Notes: generated from the sequence alone by a model not told the origin. Positions 45,791-55,418 are shown, counted from the first letter of the stretch. The stretch is 64,000 nt of DNA from QWPN01 sp964498325 (GCA_964498325.1 CAZCHF010000001.1:201350-265349), one strand, 5' to 3'. Program-made: numbers and translations.

Positions 45791-46537
45791 ATGAATGCGT
45801 TGATGGACCGGTATGCGGGATATGTTCTTCCGGCGCTCAGCTACGGAACCGTCCGCGACTTCTGCGACAGCGTCGACAACTTCGGGACGCTGGCCACGGT
45901 GTCGGGAGACCTCAAGGACGCCCAGCGTCCTTGGATGGTGAAAGCGATCCTCGGCGGCGTGCCGCGTGGCGGGCGGCTCGTCGAGATCGGTGCCGGCCAA
46001 CCGCTCGTCGCCGACCTGCTCGTCAAACTCGGCTACGACGTCACGGTCGTCGATCCGTATGACGGCTCGGGCAACGGACCGCGGGAATACGAATACTTCC
46101 GTGCGACCTATCCGAACGTCCGCATCGTCCGCGAACTTTTCAACGACCAGACGCCGGGACTCGAGCCCGCCTCGTTCGACGCGATCTATTCGATTTCCGT
46201 GCTGGAACACGTGCCGATTCCTGCGCTCGCGGGCGTCTGTGCGGGCATCCGCAAATTTTTGGCTCCGGGCCGAGGACGCACGATCCATGCCGTCGACCAC
46301 GTCCTTCGGGGTACGAACGACCAGTACCACGCGGAGCACCTCGCGACCCTGGTCGAAGGTCTCGGCCTGACTCGCCAGGACCTCGATCGGACGTTGGCAG
46401 CAGCCCGAAACGATCTCGATACCTACTATCTTTCCGCCGAAGGCCACAATCGCTGGCGGGGCGCGACGCCCTACGACCAGTTCCCCATGCGTCAGGTGAT
46501 CTCGGTGCAGATCTGCACGCCACCGACTGCCCGCTGA
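45791..46537 (+). CDS. Class I SAM-dependent methyltransferase
   Basis: 248 residues from ATG 45791 with GAGGGA 4 nt upstream. The SAM-binding glycine loop is LVEIGAGQPLVADLL, followed by acidic VVDPYDG, then SFDAIYSISVLEHVP, the typical post-II motif. The N-terminal ALMDRYAGYVLPALSYG shows no domain I recognise. It likely methylates a sugar of the surface glycan. Its stop is 14 bp from the convergent methyltransferase gene. Confidence 0.8.
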   Translation: MNALMDRYAGYVLPALSYGTVRDFCDSVDNFGTLATVSGDLKDAQRPWMVKAILGGVPRGGRLVEIGAGQPLVADLLVKLGYDVTVVDPYDGSGNGPREYEYFRATYPNVRIVRELFNDQTPGLEPASFDAIYSISVLEHVPIPALAGVCAGIRKFLAPGRGRTIHAVDHVLRGTNDQYHAEHLATLVEGLGLTRQDLDRTLAAARNDLDTYYLSAEGHNRWRGATPYDQFPMRQVISVQICTPPTAR

Positions 46538-46551
46538 CAGCCTTCTTCGGC

Positions 46552-47826
46552 CTAGGGCTGCTGCCGCGGCCGGCAGATGAGAAACACGAAGTCGGCGGGG
46601 AGAACGCCGCGCTTCGTCAACACGTTTTCGAAATACAGAAGCAGTCGAACGAGCGAGTCGAAATCGGGCTTGTTCTGCTCGGCGAGGTCCGCGTTGAGAA
46701 GCGGGTAGACGTGGTGCATGAGCGCCCCGTTGAACTCCCGCTCATACACCACGGAGAAGTGCTGCCGGATCAAGCCCAGAATCTCGCTCGAACGAACCGC
46801 CTCGGACGGGTCGATGCGCATCATGTCGGCGATGCTCGGTCGCCCGAATTTCGTGCGGCTGCCGTTGAGCAAGTAGCTGACGTCGAGTGTTTCGAGCACG
46901 CCGTTGACGATCTCGATTTGATCGTCGGTCCACTGAAATCGGTTCGGCCCGACGAATTCGACCAAGACAAAAAATCCCTTCGGATCGAGGGCCCGCGCGA
47001 TCTCGGCCATCAATCCCTCGAGATTTTCCACATGGTGGACGGCACCGACCGAGAAAATCAGGTCGTACCGTCCCTCCAAGGCGAGTCGGTTGGCATCCCG
47101 TACCTCCAAGTGAAAGCGGTCGTCGCCGAATCCGGCACCGCGAATGCGCTCGCGCGCCTGCTGAACCGCTCCCTCGGAAATATCGAAACCGGTCAGGTGG
47201 CGGACCTTCCCGGATCGAAGCAGCTCGAGCTCGTGGGCACCGTCTCCGCAACAGATGCTGAGGACACGCTCGAAGCGCTCGACGCCGGCAAAATAATGCT
47301 TCATGAGCCATGCAAGCCAATGGTAGGGCTCGTCGGTCATGAGCCGATACACGTCCCCCTGGATGATCGTGTTGTTCAACCAGTACGAGCCATTGTTGCG
47401 CCGGGCCTCGAACTGCTCGGCCCAAAAGTCGGATACCTTCGCCAAGTCACTCGCCGCCGCGGCCTGAAATACGAACTCGGACAAAACGGCCTCCCCTCCG
47501 TCCCAGCGCGCATGCACTGCCAGGCTTCCACCGCTTCGCACCGCCCCATTGACGAGATGGGCGGGTACGGTCGCCGTAAAGCCGGCGCGGAGCGCCTCAG
47601 GGCGATCCGGGAACGACGCCAGGACATCGGGCCGCTCTCCCTCGAGACTGGCGACCGCCACGAGTCGTCCTTCGATGAAGAGCTCGACAGCCTGGATCTT
47701 CCGCCCCCGTGGCGGAAGCACCCAGCCACCGACCACGAGCGGGTCTTGGTTTGAATCAGGAACGACCACGGGCTTGTTCATCGTCGGAACGTCGATGAAA
47801 TACTGCAGCCCGGAGGGATTCGACAT
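46552..47826 (-). CDS. Methyltransferase with N-terminal beta-sandwich domain
   Basis: 424 residues from ATG 47826. Residues 25-110 form a small beta domain, GGWVLPPRGRKIQAVELFIE with RPDVLASFPDRPE, whose pattern recurs at the C-terminus of the adjacent methyltransferase. The catalytic part has LSICCGDGAHELELL (SAM loop), GFDISEGAVQQAR and DLIFSVGAVHHVENL. A long C-terminal helical region follows (NADLAEQNKPDFDSLVRLLL). Likely acts on polysaccharide or its lipid carrier. Confidence 0.78.
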   Translation of the reverse strand: MSNPSGLQYFIDVPTMNKPVVVPDSNQDPLVVGGWVLPPRGRKIQAVELFIEGRLVAVASLEGERPDVLASFPDRPEALRAGFTATVPAHLVNGAVRSGGSLAVHARWDGGEAVLSEFVFQAAAASDLAKVSDFWAEQFEARRNNGSYWLNNTIIQGDVYRLMTDEPYHWLAWLMKHYFAGVERFERVLSICCGDGAHELELLRSGKVRHLTGFDISEGAVQQARERIRGAGFGDDRFHLEVRDANRLALEGRYDLIFSVGAVHHVENLEGLMAEIARALDPKGFFVLVEFVGPNRFQWTDDQIEIVNGVLETLDVSYLLNGSRTKFGRPSIADMMRIDPSEAVRSSEILGLIRQHFSVVYEREFNGALMHHVYPLLNADLAEQNKPDFDSLVRLLLYFENVLTKRGVLPADFVFLICRPRQQP

Positions 47827-47948
47827 GGGTTGTCTCGAGAAGGAAAACGGTGCCGCCACCGGAGTTCGAAGGATATCAGCGGCGCCGGAATGCGACCAGC
47901 GAACGGCGACGCGACCGTCACCGCTCGCAGCCCGCGATGCCAAGCTCG

Positions 47949-49907
47949 TTACTTCCCCGTCGCATGACCGATCGTGTCGGCCAGGAGAACGCGTTCGAGG
48001 CCGGCACGGTTGACTACCTTGACGAGCACCACGTCATCGGGGGTGAACTGTTCCCGCCCGACCTGACACCACCACCCGGAAAGACGGGCAAAGTCACCGA
48101 TCCTTTCGGCGACCTCGGGCATCGCCTTGTAGGGCATGCACCGCTGCACGACCTCGTCGTTGACCAGCACCCGAACCTCTTCGACTTTTCCCCCGGGGTT
48201 GGGATCGGCCGCCCAACCAGCAAGCTCGAGGTTGCCCGACGGGGCGATCGTGCAGGCGTGAAGCCGGCCGAGTGGGTGATGTTTGAAGTCGAGCGGCGCC
48301 GAGCCACGGGCCGGATCGTCTGCGACGAGGTAGAGATCCTGGTAGTAACTGACGCCCTTGGGGATCCGATGCACGGTCACATGTGGCGGGAGAACTTCCT
48401 TGATGATCTCCCGCACGGCATGCTCCGACACGTACGTCGTGCCGTACTCCTGACCGTCGAGGCTCCGACTCTCGCTGTTCGGATAGAAGATGAAGTCTTT
48501 GTCGGCACCATCGCCCGGCGCGGTCATTGAAATGTCGTGGACGCTGAACGCAATCAGGCCGCCGGGGGCCACGAGTGCATAGAGCTTCTTCATCCAGCGA
48601 GCGAAAGACGCCTTCGGAACATGGCTGAAGAAGGAAACCGCCGTGATCAGGTCGAATCCGCGATCGGCCTCCAATCCAGCGGGTGGAAATCCCTCAGGAT
48701 CCGAGACCGACACGACGCCATGGACCCCGTGCCATCGTCGCTGGAACGCCATCGCCTCGCCATAGATGTCGCATACCCAAATCCGCTCGGGGGGAAGCTC
48801 TTGCACGATGTACCGGATGGCCCGCCCGTAGCCGCTGGCGAAATCGAGGTAGCGCGCGACCTTCGAAAAGCCTCCGAAGTACCAGTCCACGACTTGGTGG
48901 ACCATGTCGGTGATCCCACGGCCCAACCGGAAATAGTCGAGACAACTGAGGACTTCATTGCCTTGGGTCACTTGGAGGGTGTAGAGCAGCATCTCGTCCT
49001 GGGTGCTGATCAAGGCATTGAACGATTCGGGGGCGACCGCCTGATCCCGAATGAGGGCCTTGATGCCGGCGAACTCTTCCGCCGGCCGAAAGAAGTCGCC
49101 ACCGACGTCGCTCGAGCATCCTTGCATGTTCACTCCTCGTCTCCTGGATCGTTCAACCACGCGGGCGATTGTAGCGCCAATCCCAAAACCGTGTCGGCCG
49201 CCGGTGAGCACGCGTCGCAGGAGCCGACGGTACCAGGGACGTCGCGTTGCTCGCGCGACGTCGAGGCTGCAGAATCGAATCGAGGGGTCGATCGCCAACA
49301 ACGTGCTGAAGAGCCGTTCCATGATGAACGGTACGTACGGCGCGTCGATCTCACGGTCAGCCCGTGACCAGACGAGCCGTCGATCGGCGTCGCCAAGACC
49401 CTCGAGAATGTGACGATATACCGGCTCGCAGAACGCCATGTAGGTCTTCCAGAACCGACCGGTGCCGGCCCAGTAATTGCAAAACAGCACCTGCTCGCGC
49501 GGCTGGTCGAGGGTAGCGAGGTCGACATCGACGCCGACGGCATCGAAGATTCGCTGCGCGAGGCCCAGGATTCCCGGATGGTGCGCCTCGGCTTGTCGCC
49601 AGATGTTGGTGAATGCTTGTGGCTCCACCCGAAACGGATGGGCGAAGTAGACGTCATGCCCCGGATTGCGCTTGATGAACCGCACGAACGCGTCACCACG
49701 CAGGCCGGTCTTCGCGGTGAACTTCCACGACAGGAATCCCGTGACATCCTGTTCTGGACAGGAGCCGGCGAGCCAGGCGGTCCGAAACACGTGATACTCC
49801 CGCCACGCGGGGTTCGGATTGGCACGGTTGTCGTACGGGAGGAACGCTGGATCGAGCGCCGGTCGCTGGGAATCGTCGTAAAAGATCTGATGGATACGAA
49901 TGGCCAT
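47949..49907 (-). CDS. Multidomain methyltransferase with N-terminal unknown domain and C-terminal beta-sandwich
   Basis: 652 residues from ATG 49907. The first 230 residues (IRIHQIFYDDSQRPALDP, NPGHDVYFAHPF, QVLFCNYWAGTGRF) look like a polysaccharide-locus protein I cannot name. The middle has a class I methyltransferase: YLDFASGYGRAIRYIVQ, DIYGEAMAF and FDLITAVSFFSHVP. The C-terminal domain (AGWAADPNPGGKVEEVRVLV) repeats the beta-sandwich type seen at the N-terminus of the next gene. It belongs to the same glycan cluster on the minus strand. Confidence 0.75.
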   Translation of the reverse strand: MAIRIHQIFYDDSQRPALDPAFLPYDNRANPNPAWREYHVFRTAWLAGSCPEQDVTGFLSWKFTAKTGLRGDAFVRFIKRNPGHDVYFAHPFRVEPQAFTNIWRQAEAHHPGILGLAQRIFDAVGVDVDLATLDQPREQVLFCNYWAGTGRFWKTYMAFCEPVYRHILEGLGDADRRLVWSRADREIDAPYVPFIMERLFSTLLAIDPSIRFCSLDVARATRRPWYRRLLRRVLTGGRHGFGIGATIARVVERSRRRGVNMQGCSSDVGGDFFRPAEEFAGIKALIRDQAVAPESFNALISTQDEMLLYTLQVTQGNEVLSCLDYFRLGRGITDMVHQVVDWYFGGFSKVARYLDFASGYGRAIRYIVQELPPERIWVCDIYGEAMAFQRRWHGVHGVVSVSDPEGFPPAGLEADRGFDLITAVSFFSHVPKASFARWMKKLYALVAPGGLIAFSVHDISMTAPGDGADKDFIFYPNSESRSLDGQEYGTTYVSEHAVREIIKEVLPPHVTVHRIPKGVSYYQDLYLVADDPARGSAPLDFKHHPLGRLHACTIAPSGNLELAGWAADPNPGGKVEEVRVLVNDEVVQRCMPYKAMPEVAERIGDFARLSGWWCQVGREQFTPDDVVLVKVVNRAGLERVLLADTIGHATGK

Positions 49908-49958
49908 GAGCGGCACCGGATGAATCCGCGAGGGAGTACCACGCCGCCGCGCGACGGG

Positions 49959-50696
49959 TCAAGGCTGCCGGCCGCCTCCGTGAGCACGACACGGCTCGTC
50001 CCGAACGATACTCCCGTGCGACAGCTCGATGACCCGGTTGCACTCCCGTGCGATGAGGTCCGCGGAGTGGGATGCGAGCACGAGGATTCCGCTCGAGGCC
50101 ACGAGGCTCGCGATCCGCTCCTCGGCTTGTTTTCGAAACTCGGCGTCGCCGACGGCAAGCCATTCGTCCATGAGCAGGATGTCGGGGCGAACACTGGTCG
50201 TGATGGCAAACGCCAGCCGCATCATCATGCCGGTGGAGTAGGTGTGCACCGGCATGGTGAGGTAGTCACCCAGCCCGCTGAATTCGGCGATCTCCGGCGT
50301 GACCGCCCTGATGGCCCGACGGTCCATGCCGAGGATGAGTCCGCGAATCATGATGTTCTCGTAGCCGGTCGCTTCGCGCTCGATGCCGAGCATCGGATTG
50401 ACGAGGCTCGCGATCGAGCCCTTACGGCGGTACTGCCCTCGGGTCGGCGGATAGACGCCTGAGAGCGTTTGCAGGAGCGTCGACTTGCCCGCCCCGTTGT
50501 GGCCCATGACACCGAGGCGATCCCCGTCGCGCAGGTTGAGCGAAACGTTGCGGAGCGCTTCGACGACCGTGACGCCGGTGCCGCGGCCGATGCGGCCTCC
50601 CGTCGCGGCGCTGGTGAGCGTCTTCTTGAGCGATTCCGCCGCGACCCCGTAGATCGGATAATGGACCGACACGTCTTCGAGTTCGAGCCAGGCCAT
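49959..50696 (-). CDS. Wzt-type ABC transporter ATP-binding protein (short form)
   Basis: 245 residues from ATG 50696, 7 bp after the permease stop. Walker A GHNGAGKSTLLQ, signature YSTGMMMRLAFAI, Walker B ILLMDEWLAVGD and H-loop ASHSAD. This is the O-antigen/teichoic-acid exporter subfamily, as shown by YPIYG near the N-terminus and the MDEWL motif. It lacks the C-terminal carbohydrate-binding domain of long Wzt proteins. Powers export of the finished or partly finished glycan across the inner membrane. Confidence 0.9.
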   Translation of the reverse strand: MAWLELEDVSVHYPIYGVAAESLKKTLTSAATGGRIGRGTGVTVVEALRNVSLNLRDGDRLGVMGHNGAGKSTLLQTLSGVYPPTRGQYRRKGSIASLVNPMLGIEREATGYENIMIRGLILGMDRRAIRAVTPEIAEFSGLGDYLTMPVHTYSTGMMMRLAFAITTSVRPDILLMDEWLAVGDAEFRKQAEERIASLVASSGILVLASHSADLIARECNRVIELSHGSIVRDEPCRAHGGGRQP

Positions 50697-50703
50697 GCGA
50701 GGA

Positions 50704-51519
50704 TCACACCCAGTACACGACGTGTCGACGGCATCGGCGGTAGACAATCGCCGCCAACCCGACGTTGAGGATCGTAAAGAGCCCCAAGAACCAAAGCGTC
50801 CCCGGGGCCGGCAGCCCCCCCATCAGCGGCACCCGGATGATGTCGAGGAGTTGGGCGAAGGGATTGTAGAGCACGAGTCGTGGCCGCTGGGTCAGCGTCT
50901 CGGGAAACCAGAAAACGGGCGTCAGGAACATGAGAAGCTGAAGCGAGCTTCCGACGATGTTGGGCACGTCGCGAAACCGGGCCGACAGGAATCCAAGCGT
51001 GATCGACAATGCATGAAGATTCACGAGGACGATGAAGAGCCCCCCGATGGCGATGAACATGCGCGGGCTCCACCCGATACCGGCCCAGATCGCCACCGGG
51101 ATGTAGAGCAGACCATGATGTGCCAGAAAGATCACATGCCTCGCGAGACTGCGCCATACAAACACGCTCCGCGGCACGGCAGCTTGCTTGAGGTAGGCCG
51201 CCGCGCCGATGAACACCTGACACGCTTCGTTGAGGGTCGTGCTGAAGAAATTCCAGAGGACGATGCCGAGGGTGAGGTGCGGATAGAACGTTTCCAGCGG
51301 CACATCCATCAGCCCGGCATAGAGTGGTCCCATGCCGAGCAGCAAGAGCCCCATGCTCAGCGTGATCCACATGGGGCCCAGCATCGACCGGCGGTAGCGA
51401 AGGATGATGTCGTACCAGGCCAGCGTGCTCCAGAGATCGACCTGGCGCGTGCCGGCCCACCAGTCGGCCCACGCACCGTCACCGGGCGGTTCTGTCGATG
51501 GCGCGGGACGGTATTCCAT
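50704..51519 (-). CDS. Wzm-type ABC-2 polysaccharide export permease
   Basis: 271 residues from ATG 51519; longer upstream frames would run antisense through the neighbouring gene. After LAWYDIILRYRRSMLGPMW, the diagnostic start of this permease family, there are about six membrane helices, including ITLSMGLLLLGMGPLYAGL, VILWNFF-like LGIVLWNFFSTTL and LLMFLTPVFWFPETL. Pairs with the ATPase downstream. Its ATG shares two bases with the start codon of the divergent glycosyltransferase. Confidence 0.9.
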   Translation of the reverse strand: MEYRPAPSTEPPGDGAWADWWAGTRQVDLWSTLAWYDIILRYRRSMLGPMWITLSMGLLLLGMGPLYAGLMDVPLETFYPHLTLGIVLWNFFSTTLNEACQVFIGAAAYLKQAAVPRSVFVWRSLARHVIFLAHHGLLYIPVAIWAGIGWSPRMFIAIGGLFIVLVNLHALSITLGFLSARFRDVPNIVGSSLQLLMFLTPVFWFPETLTQRPRLVLYNPFAQLLDIIRVPLMGGLPAPGTLWFLGLFTILNVGLAAIVYRRCRRHVVYWV

Positions 51520-52522
51520 GAATGAAACTCTGGCGGAGGCTCCTGTCACCGTCGTGGTCGTCAATTTTAACGGCGGGGAGCATCTGTCGCGGTGCCTGGC
51601 CTGTCTCGCGGCGCAAACGGTGGCTCCCGAGCGGGTGATCGTCGTCGACAATGGAAGTACGGACGGATCCGTCGAGGCGGTCCGCGCATGGGTGGCCGAA
51701 CGGAAGGGCCTCGCCGCGCGGACGATCTTCGATGCTGTCGGCACGAACATCGGATTTGCCGCCGCGTGCAACCGGGCGATCGCCCGATCCGAGACGGAAT
51801 TCATCGCACTTCTCAATCCCGATGCCTTTCCGGAGCCTGGATGGCTGGCCGCGCTCATCACTGCCGCCAGGGCGTATCCCGGGTGCGCAGCGTTCGGCTC
51901 GCGCCAGATGATGGCAGGCAGCCCGGGCGTGCTTGACGGGATCGGTGATCGCTGGCACCTGACCGGCTTGTCGTGGCGGGACGGGCATGGGCGGGCCGTG
52001 GAACCGGCCGATTTCCTTGCTCGCGAGATCTTTTCGGCCTGCGCCGCTTCCGCGCTCTATCGACGCCTCGCGCTGATCGATGTCGGCGGCTTCGACGAAG
52101 ACTATTTCTGCTTTGGTGAGGACGTCGACCTAGGCTATCGACTGCGCCTGGCAGGATATGCGGCGCGGTACGTGCCAGATGCCGTGGTCGACCATGTCGG
52201 TGGAGCAAGCACGCCGTCGGACGTGGCCATCTTCCACGGCCATCGCAACACGCTCTGGACGCTCGTCAAGAACACACCCGGCCTTCTCCTGACCGTCGTG
52301 TTGCCCGGCCACCTGTGCCAATCTATTCTGGTAGGAGTCGTGCTCGGCTTTCGGGGCAAAGGCCGCGTGTTCTTCAGCGGAAAGTGGGCCGCCTTGTGCG
52401 GCCTGTCGAGCGTTCTCGAAAAGCGGCGGTCAGTGCAGGCCGGCCGAAGGGTGTCGACGTGGGCGATCTGGCGGATGATCGACGCGGGAGTGACCCGACG
52501 AAGGCGGCCGTCAGCGTCGTGA
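51518..52522 (+). CDS. GT2 family glycosyltransferase (rhamnosyltransferase-like)
   Basis: 334 residues. VTVVVVNFNGGEHLSRCL, VVDNGSTDGS, NIGFAAACNRAIA, LLNPDAFPEPGWL and DEDYFCFGEDVDLGYRLR are the GT2 pattern of WbbL-like rhamnosyltransferases. It ends in a hydrophobic segment (LLLTVVLPGHLCQSILVGVV) that may anchor it to the membrane. The start codon overlaps that of the divergent permease. The next gene overlaps its 3' end by 64 bp. Confidence 0.85.
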   Translation: MNETLAEAPVTVVVVNFNGGEHLSRCLACLAAQTVAPERVIVVDNGSTDGSVEAVRAWVAERKGLAARTIFDAVGTNIGFAAACNRAIARSETEFIALLNPDAFPEPGWLAALITAARAYPGCAAFGSRQMMAGSPGVLDGIGDRWHLTGLSWRDGHGRAVEPADFLAREIFSACAASALYRRLALIDVGGFDEDYFCFGEDVDLGYRLRLAGYAARYVPDAVVDHVGGASTPSDVAIFHGHRNTLWTLVKNTPGLLLTVVLPGHLCQSILVGVVLGFRGKGRVFFSGKWAALCGLSSVLEKRRSVQAGRRVSTWAIWRMIDAGVTRRRRPSAS

Positions 52523-53463
52523 TCGTCAATCACAACGCCGGGCGCCTGCTCGGCGACTGCCTCGAGGCCGCGCTCAGCCAGGCCCGGCAGGTGATTCTGG
52601 TCGACCAGGCGTCAGCGCCGGGCCCCTTCGAAGCGGTCCTGTCACTTTTTGGACACCATCCCGACCTCATGGTTGTCCGTTCGAGCGAGAACACCGGCTT
52701 TTCGGCGGGATGCAACCGCGGCGCGGCCCTCGCCACCGAACCGGTGCTCCTGTTCTTGAATCCAGATTGCATCCTGATGCCGGGTTCGCTCCCTGTCTTG
52801 GTTGAAGCCCTCGGATCGACGGAACGCGTCGGCATGGCAGGGGGCCTTCTCACCGATGCCCAAGGCCATGAACAAGGGGGCGCCCGACGCAGCATCCCGA
52901 CGCCTTGGCGATCGTTCGTCCGGGGCTTTGGGCTCGCTCGCTTGGCGTGGCTATCGCCACGGATCTTTTCAGACTTTTACCTTCACCGCGACCCCCTGCC
53001 CCGCGCGGCCGTGGAGGTGGAGGCGGTTTCCGGGGCCCTCACGCTCGTGTCGCGCGAGGCGTTTGAAGACGTCGGCCCTTGGGACGAGGGCTTTTTCTTG
53101 CATTGCGAGGATCTCGATCTCTGCATGCGCTTCCGCAACAAGGGATGGCGGGTGGTCTTCGAACCTCGGGCACGGGCAATTCACTACCGCGGCATGTGTG
53201 GCCGTTCGCGTCCCCTGGCCGTCGAGTGGCACAAACACCGGGGCATGATCCGCTTTTACTGCAAACATTTTCGCGGTGCCTATCCGCCCGGACTTTTCGG
53301 TGTGGTCGTTGCCGGAGTGTGGCTGCGATTCGCCGCGGTCGCGACCGCAGTGGGAACTCGGATGGTGGTCACACGCATCGTCGCCACGCCATGGTTGCGG
53401 TCGCGCCTGTGGGCTGCGACGGGAACGAGGCGGCCCACTCCCTCCTCAACGTATCCGTCGTGA
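52459..53463 (+). CDS. GT2 family glycosyltransferase
   Basis: 334 residues from GTG 52459 (GAAGGG about 8 nt upstream), inside the preceding gene's end. AVSVVIVNHNAGRLL, LVDQASAPGP, NTGFSAGCNRGAAL, LFLNPDCILMPGSL and FFLHCEDLDLCMRFR define GT2. The QAS in place of the usual NxS/T after LVD is a small oddity. Ends with hydrophobic VVVAGVWLRFAAVAT. Overlaps the next gene through GTGA. Confidence 0.83.
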   Translation: MGDLADDRRGSDPTKAAVSVVIVNHNAGRLLGDCLEAALSQARQVILVDQASAPGPFEAVLSLFGHHPDLMVVRSSENTGFSAGCNRGAALATEPVLLFLNPDCILMPGSLPVLVEALGSTERVGMAGGLLTDAQGHEQGGARRSIPTPWRSFVRGFGLARLAWLSPRIFSDFYLHRDPLPRAAVEVEAVSGALTLVSREAFEDVGPWDEGFFLHCEDLDLCMRFRNKGWRVVFEPRARAIHYRGMCGRSRPLAVEWHKHRGMIRFYCKHFRGAYPPGLFGVVVAGVWLRFAAVATAVGTRMVVTRIVATPWLRSRLWAATGTRRPTPSSTYPS

Positions 53464-54347
53464 CGCGATCCTCTCCCATCGGTGTTCTGGGAGCGACCAG
53501 CCTCGTCGGTCGGCCACTGCTCGATCGCCTGGCCCGCGCGGGTCACGAACTTCTCGCGTGCTCACGATTCGCCGCATCGCAGCCTCAGGCTGCGGGTACG
53601 ACATGGTGGACGCCGGGCGAGCAGCTTCCGAGCGATCTTGTCGTGGGGCCTTGGATCGCCCTGTGCCACCTCTGGGTTACGGTGGAAGCCTTCGACTGGC
53701 TCGTGGCGTCGGGGGCAACACGGCTGGTCGCGCTTTCCTCGACGAGTGCCGTCACGAAGATGCGTTCACCTGATGCAAGTGAACGTCGGCTGGCCGATCG
53801 ACTGCTCACGGCAGAGCACGAACTGGAAGCGCGGGCCAGGATGGCCGGGATCGTCTTGGTGGTCCTCCGATCGACGATGATCTACGACGGCACCTCGGAC
53901 CGTAACACCACGAGGATCGCCGCGTTCGTCCGGCGTTTCGGAAGGTTTCCGATCGCTGGCCCGGCGCTCGGGCTGCGGCAGCCGGTCCACGCAGACGATG
54001 TCGCAGCCGCATGCGTGGCAGCCCTCGCACATCCGGCGCCCAAGGGCATGTATACGATCTCCGGCGGCGAGGCCCTCACGTTTCGCGACCTCGTCCAACG
54101 CATTTGCCGCTCCCATGGGCTCCCGCCACGGCTCGTGCCGCTGCCTCGGGTGGCCTGGCAGATCGCGTCGCTCGTCAGCCACGTTTGCGACCGTGGCGAC
54201 CGGGTGACGGTCGGCATGGCGGCTCGGATGAACGACGACCTCTCGTGCGATCACTCCGATGCAGGACGCGATCTCGGCTTCCGGCCGCGACCTTTTCTCC
54301 CTGGGTTCACGCAGGAGAATCGGGCAGCGGATCGGCTTGGCCGATGA
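53460..54347 (+). CDS. NAD(P)-binding epimerase/dehydratase-like protein
   Basis: 295 residues from GTG 53460, overlapping the previous stop (GTGA). Rossmann glycine motif GVLGATSLVGRPLLDRL, then LVALSSTSAVTKM, RSTMIYDGTSDRN and HADDVAAAC, ISGGEALTFRDLV. The YxxxK site is not obvious, so it is an atypical extended SDR, possibly a sugar-lipid or nucleotide-sugar modifier of the glycan. The 3' end overlaps the convergent sulfotransferase by 41 bp. Confidence 0.7.
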   Translation: MTRSSPIGVLGATSLVGRPLLDRLARAGHELLACSRFAASQPQAAGTTWWTPGEQLPSDLVVGPWIALCHLWVTVEAFDWLVASGATRLVALSSTSAVTKMRSPDASERRLADRLLTAEHELEARARMAGIVLVVLRSTMIYDGTSDRNTTRIAAFVRRFGRFPIAGPALGLRQPVHADDVAAACVAALAHPAPKGMYTISGGEALTFRDLVQRICRSHGLPPRLVPLPRVAWQIASLVSHVCDRGDRVTVGMAARMNDDLSCDHSDAGRDLGFRPRPFLPGFTQENRAADRLGR

Positions 54348-55401
54348 TCCCGGCAAGTTCGACAAGCGCTGGATTGCCCGGTTCCGTCGCCAGCGCCGCT
54401 GCCACGGCTTTCTGCACACGTATGGCGAGGGCGCCCGTCGCACGCACGTGGGCCCAGACGGCATCGATCGAGTCGACCGCTGCCTCGGACGGTGGCGGCG
54501 AATCGATCGTTTCGCGGCTCACGATCGCGGAGCCGAATTCCGCCTGGAGTCGGTCGACGTTGTCACGAAACCGGGCTTCGAGCCCCGCGATGGTCTCGGG
54601 AGTGACCCATTCAGCGAGGCCCTGACTGCGCCGCCTTGGGAGATCGGAATAGGCCTGCACCGCGACGTCGAGTTCGGCATCGACCGCGGCAAGCAGGGGC
54701 GGTGGCAAGTGATTGACGAGCAGTTTGAACTTCACGGCCGCAGGCGTGTAGCTCGCGTTGACCGGGCGTGCGGCATCTTCCTCGAGAGTGACACCGAGGG
54801 CTGCGGCGAGTCGGACCGGCGTGTTGACTGGGCGGCCCCCTTCGACGTATGGCAGCACGGTCATGCGCTCATGGCCGCAATGCCTCAGCCAATCGAACAG
54901 AGCGACACCCGTGAGTGATGATGGGACCGACGGCATCGACACGACCACTTTGGCGATCTGCTCGAGCGTTCCGCGGCTCGCGTTCCTCTTGATGCCTTGG
55001 TTGTAGTGCGAAGCGAGCGCATCCATCGGATGGCGCACGAAGCTCACGACGTGGAACGCGTCCGTGGGCAGCGCCGGCACGATCGTGTCAGCCATCGCGA
55101 ACGCCACTTCCGCCGACATCAAGAGCCTGCACCCGTTCCGTCGCGCGTCATCAAGGTATGCTTCAAATGTCTTCCGCGCCTGCTCTGCCTGGCCGTTCGT
55201 GAGCATCACGAAGATGTCGCCGTGTCCCCCAGATACCCCGTTCTGATCGAGTGGATGAGCCGGGTAGAGGATCCCTTGGCTACGAAGCAAATCCGCGTGC
55301 AAGCAAAAGGCGCGCTGCGCGGCTGAGGAGCCCGTCTTCGGGCCGCCGATGTGGAGGATGAATTCGGCCGAATCCGGAATCCTGGACGGCATACCGGGCA
55401 T
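54307..55401 (-). CDS. Sulfotransferase-like protein
   Basis: 364 residues from ATG 55401, which leaves 17 bp to the divergent ligase start; ATG 55392 is another option. The 5'-PAPS loop reads LHIGGPKTGSSAAQRAF, and the 3'-phosphate-binding segment is VSFVRHPMDALASHY. These are the two hallmarks of cytosolic sulfotransferases. The C-terminal 100 residues are Ala-rich helix. Likely transfers sulfate to the polysaccharide. Convergent, overlapping the NAD(P)-binding gene at the 3' end. Confidence 0.8.
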   Translation of the reverse strand: MPGMPSRIPDSAEFILHIGGPKTGSSAAQRAFCLHADLLRSQGILYPAHPLDQNGVSGGHGDIFVMLTNGQAEQARKTFEAYLDDARRNGCRLLMSAEVAFAMADTIVPALPTDAFHVVSFVRHPMDALASHYNQGIKRNASRGTLEQIAKVVVSMPSVPSSLTGVALFDWLRHCGHERMTVLPYVEGGRPVNTPVRLAAALGVTLEEDAARPVNASYTPAAVKFKLLVNHLPPPLLAAVDAELDVAVQAYSDLPRRRSQGLAEWVTPETIAGLEARFRDNVDRLQAEFGSAIVSRETIDSPPPSEAAVDSIDAVWAHVRATGALAIRVQKAVAAALATEPGNPALVELAGIIGQADPLPDSPA

Positions 55402-55418
55402 GGGTCTACTCTGACACG

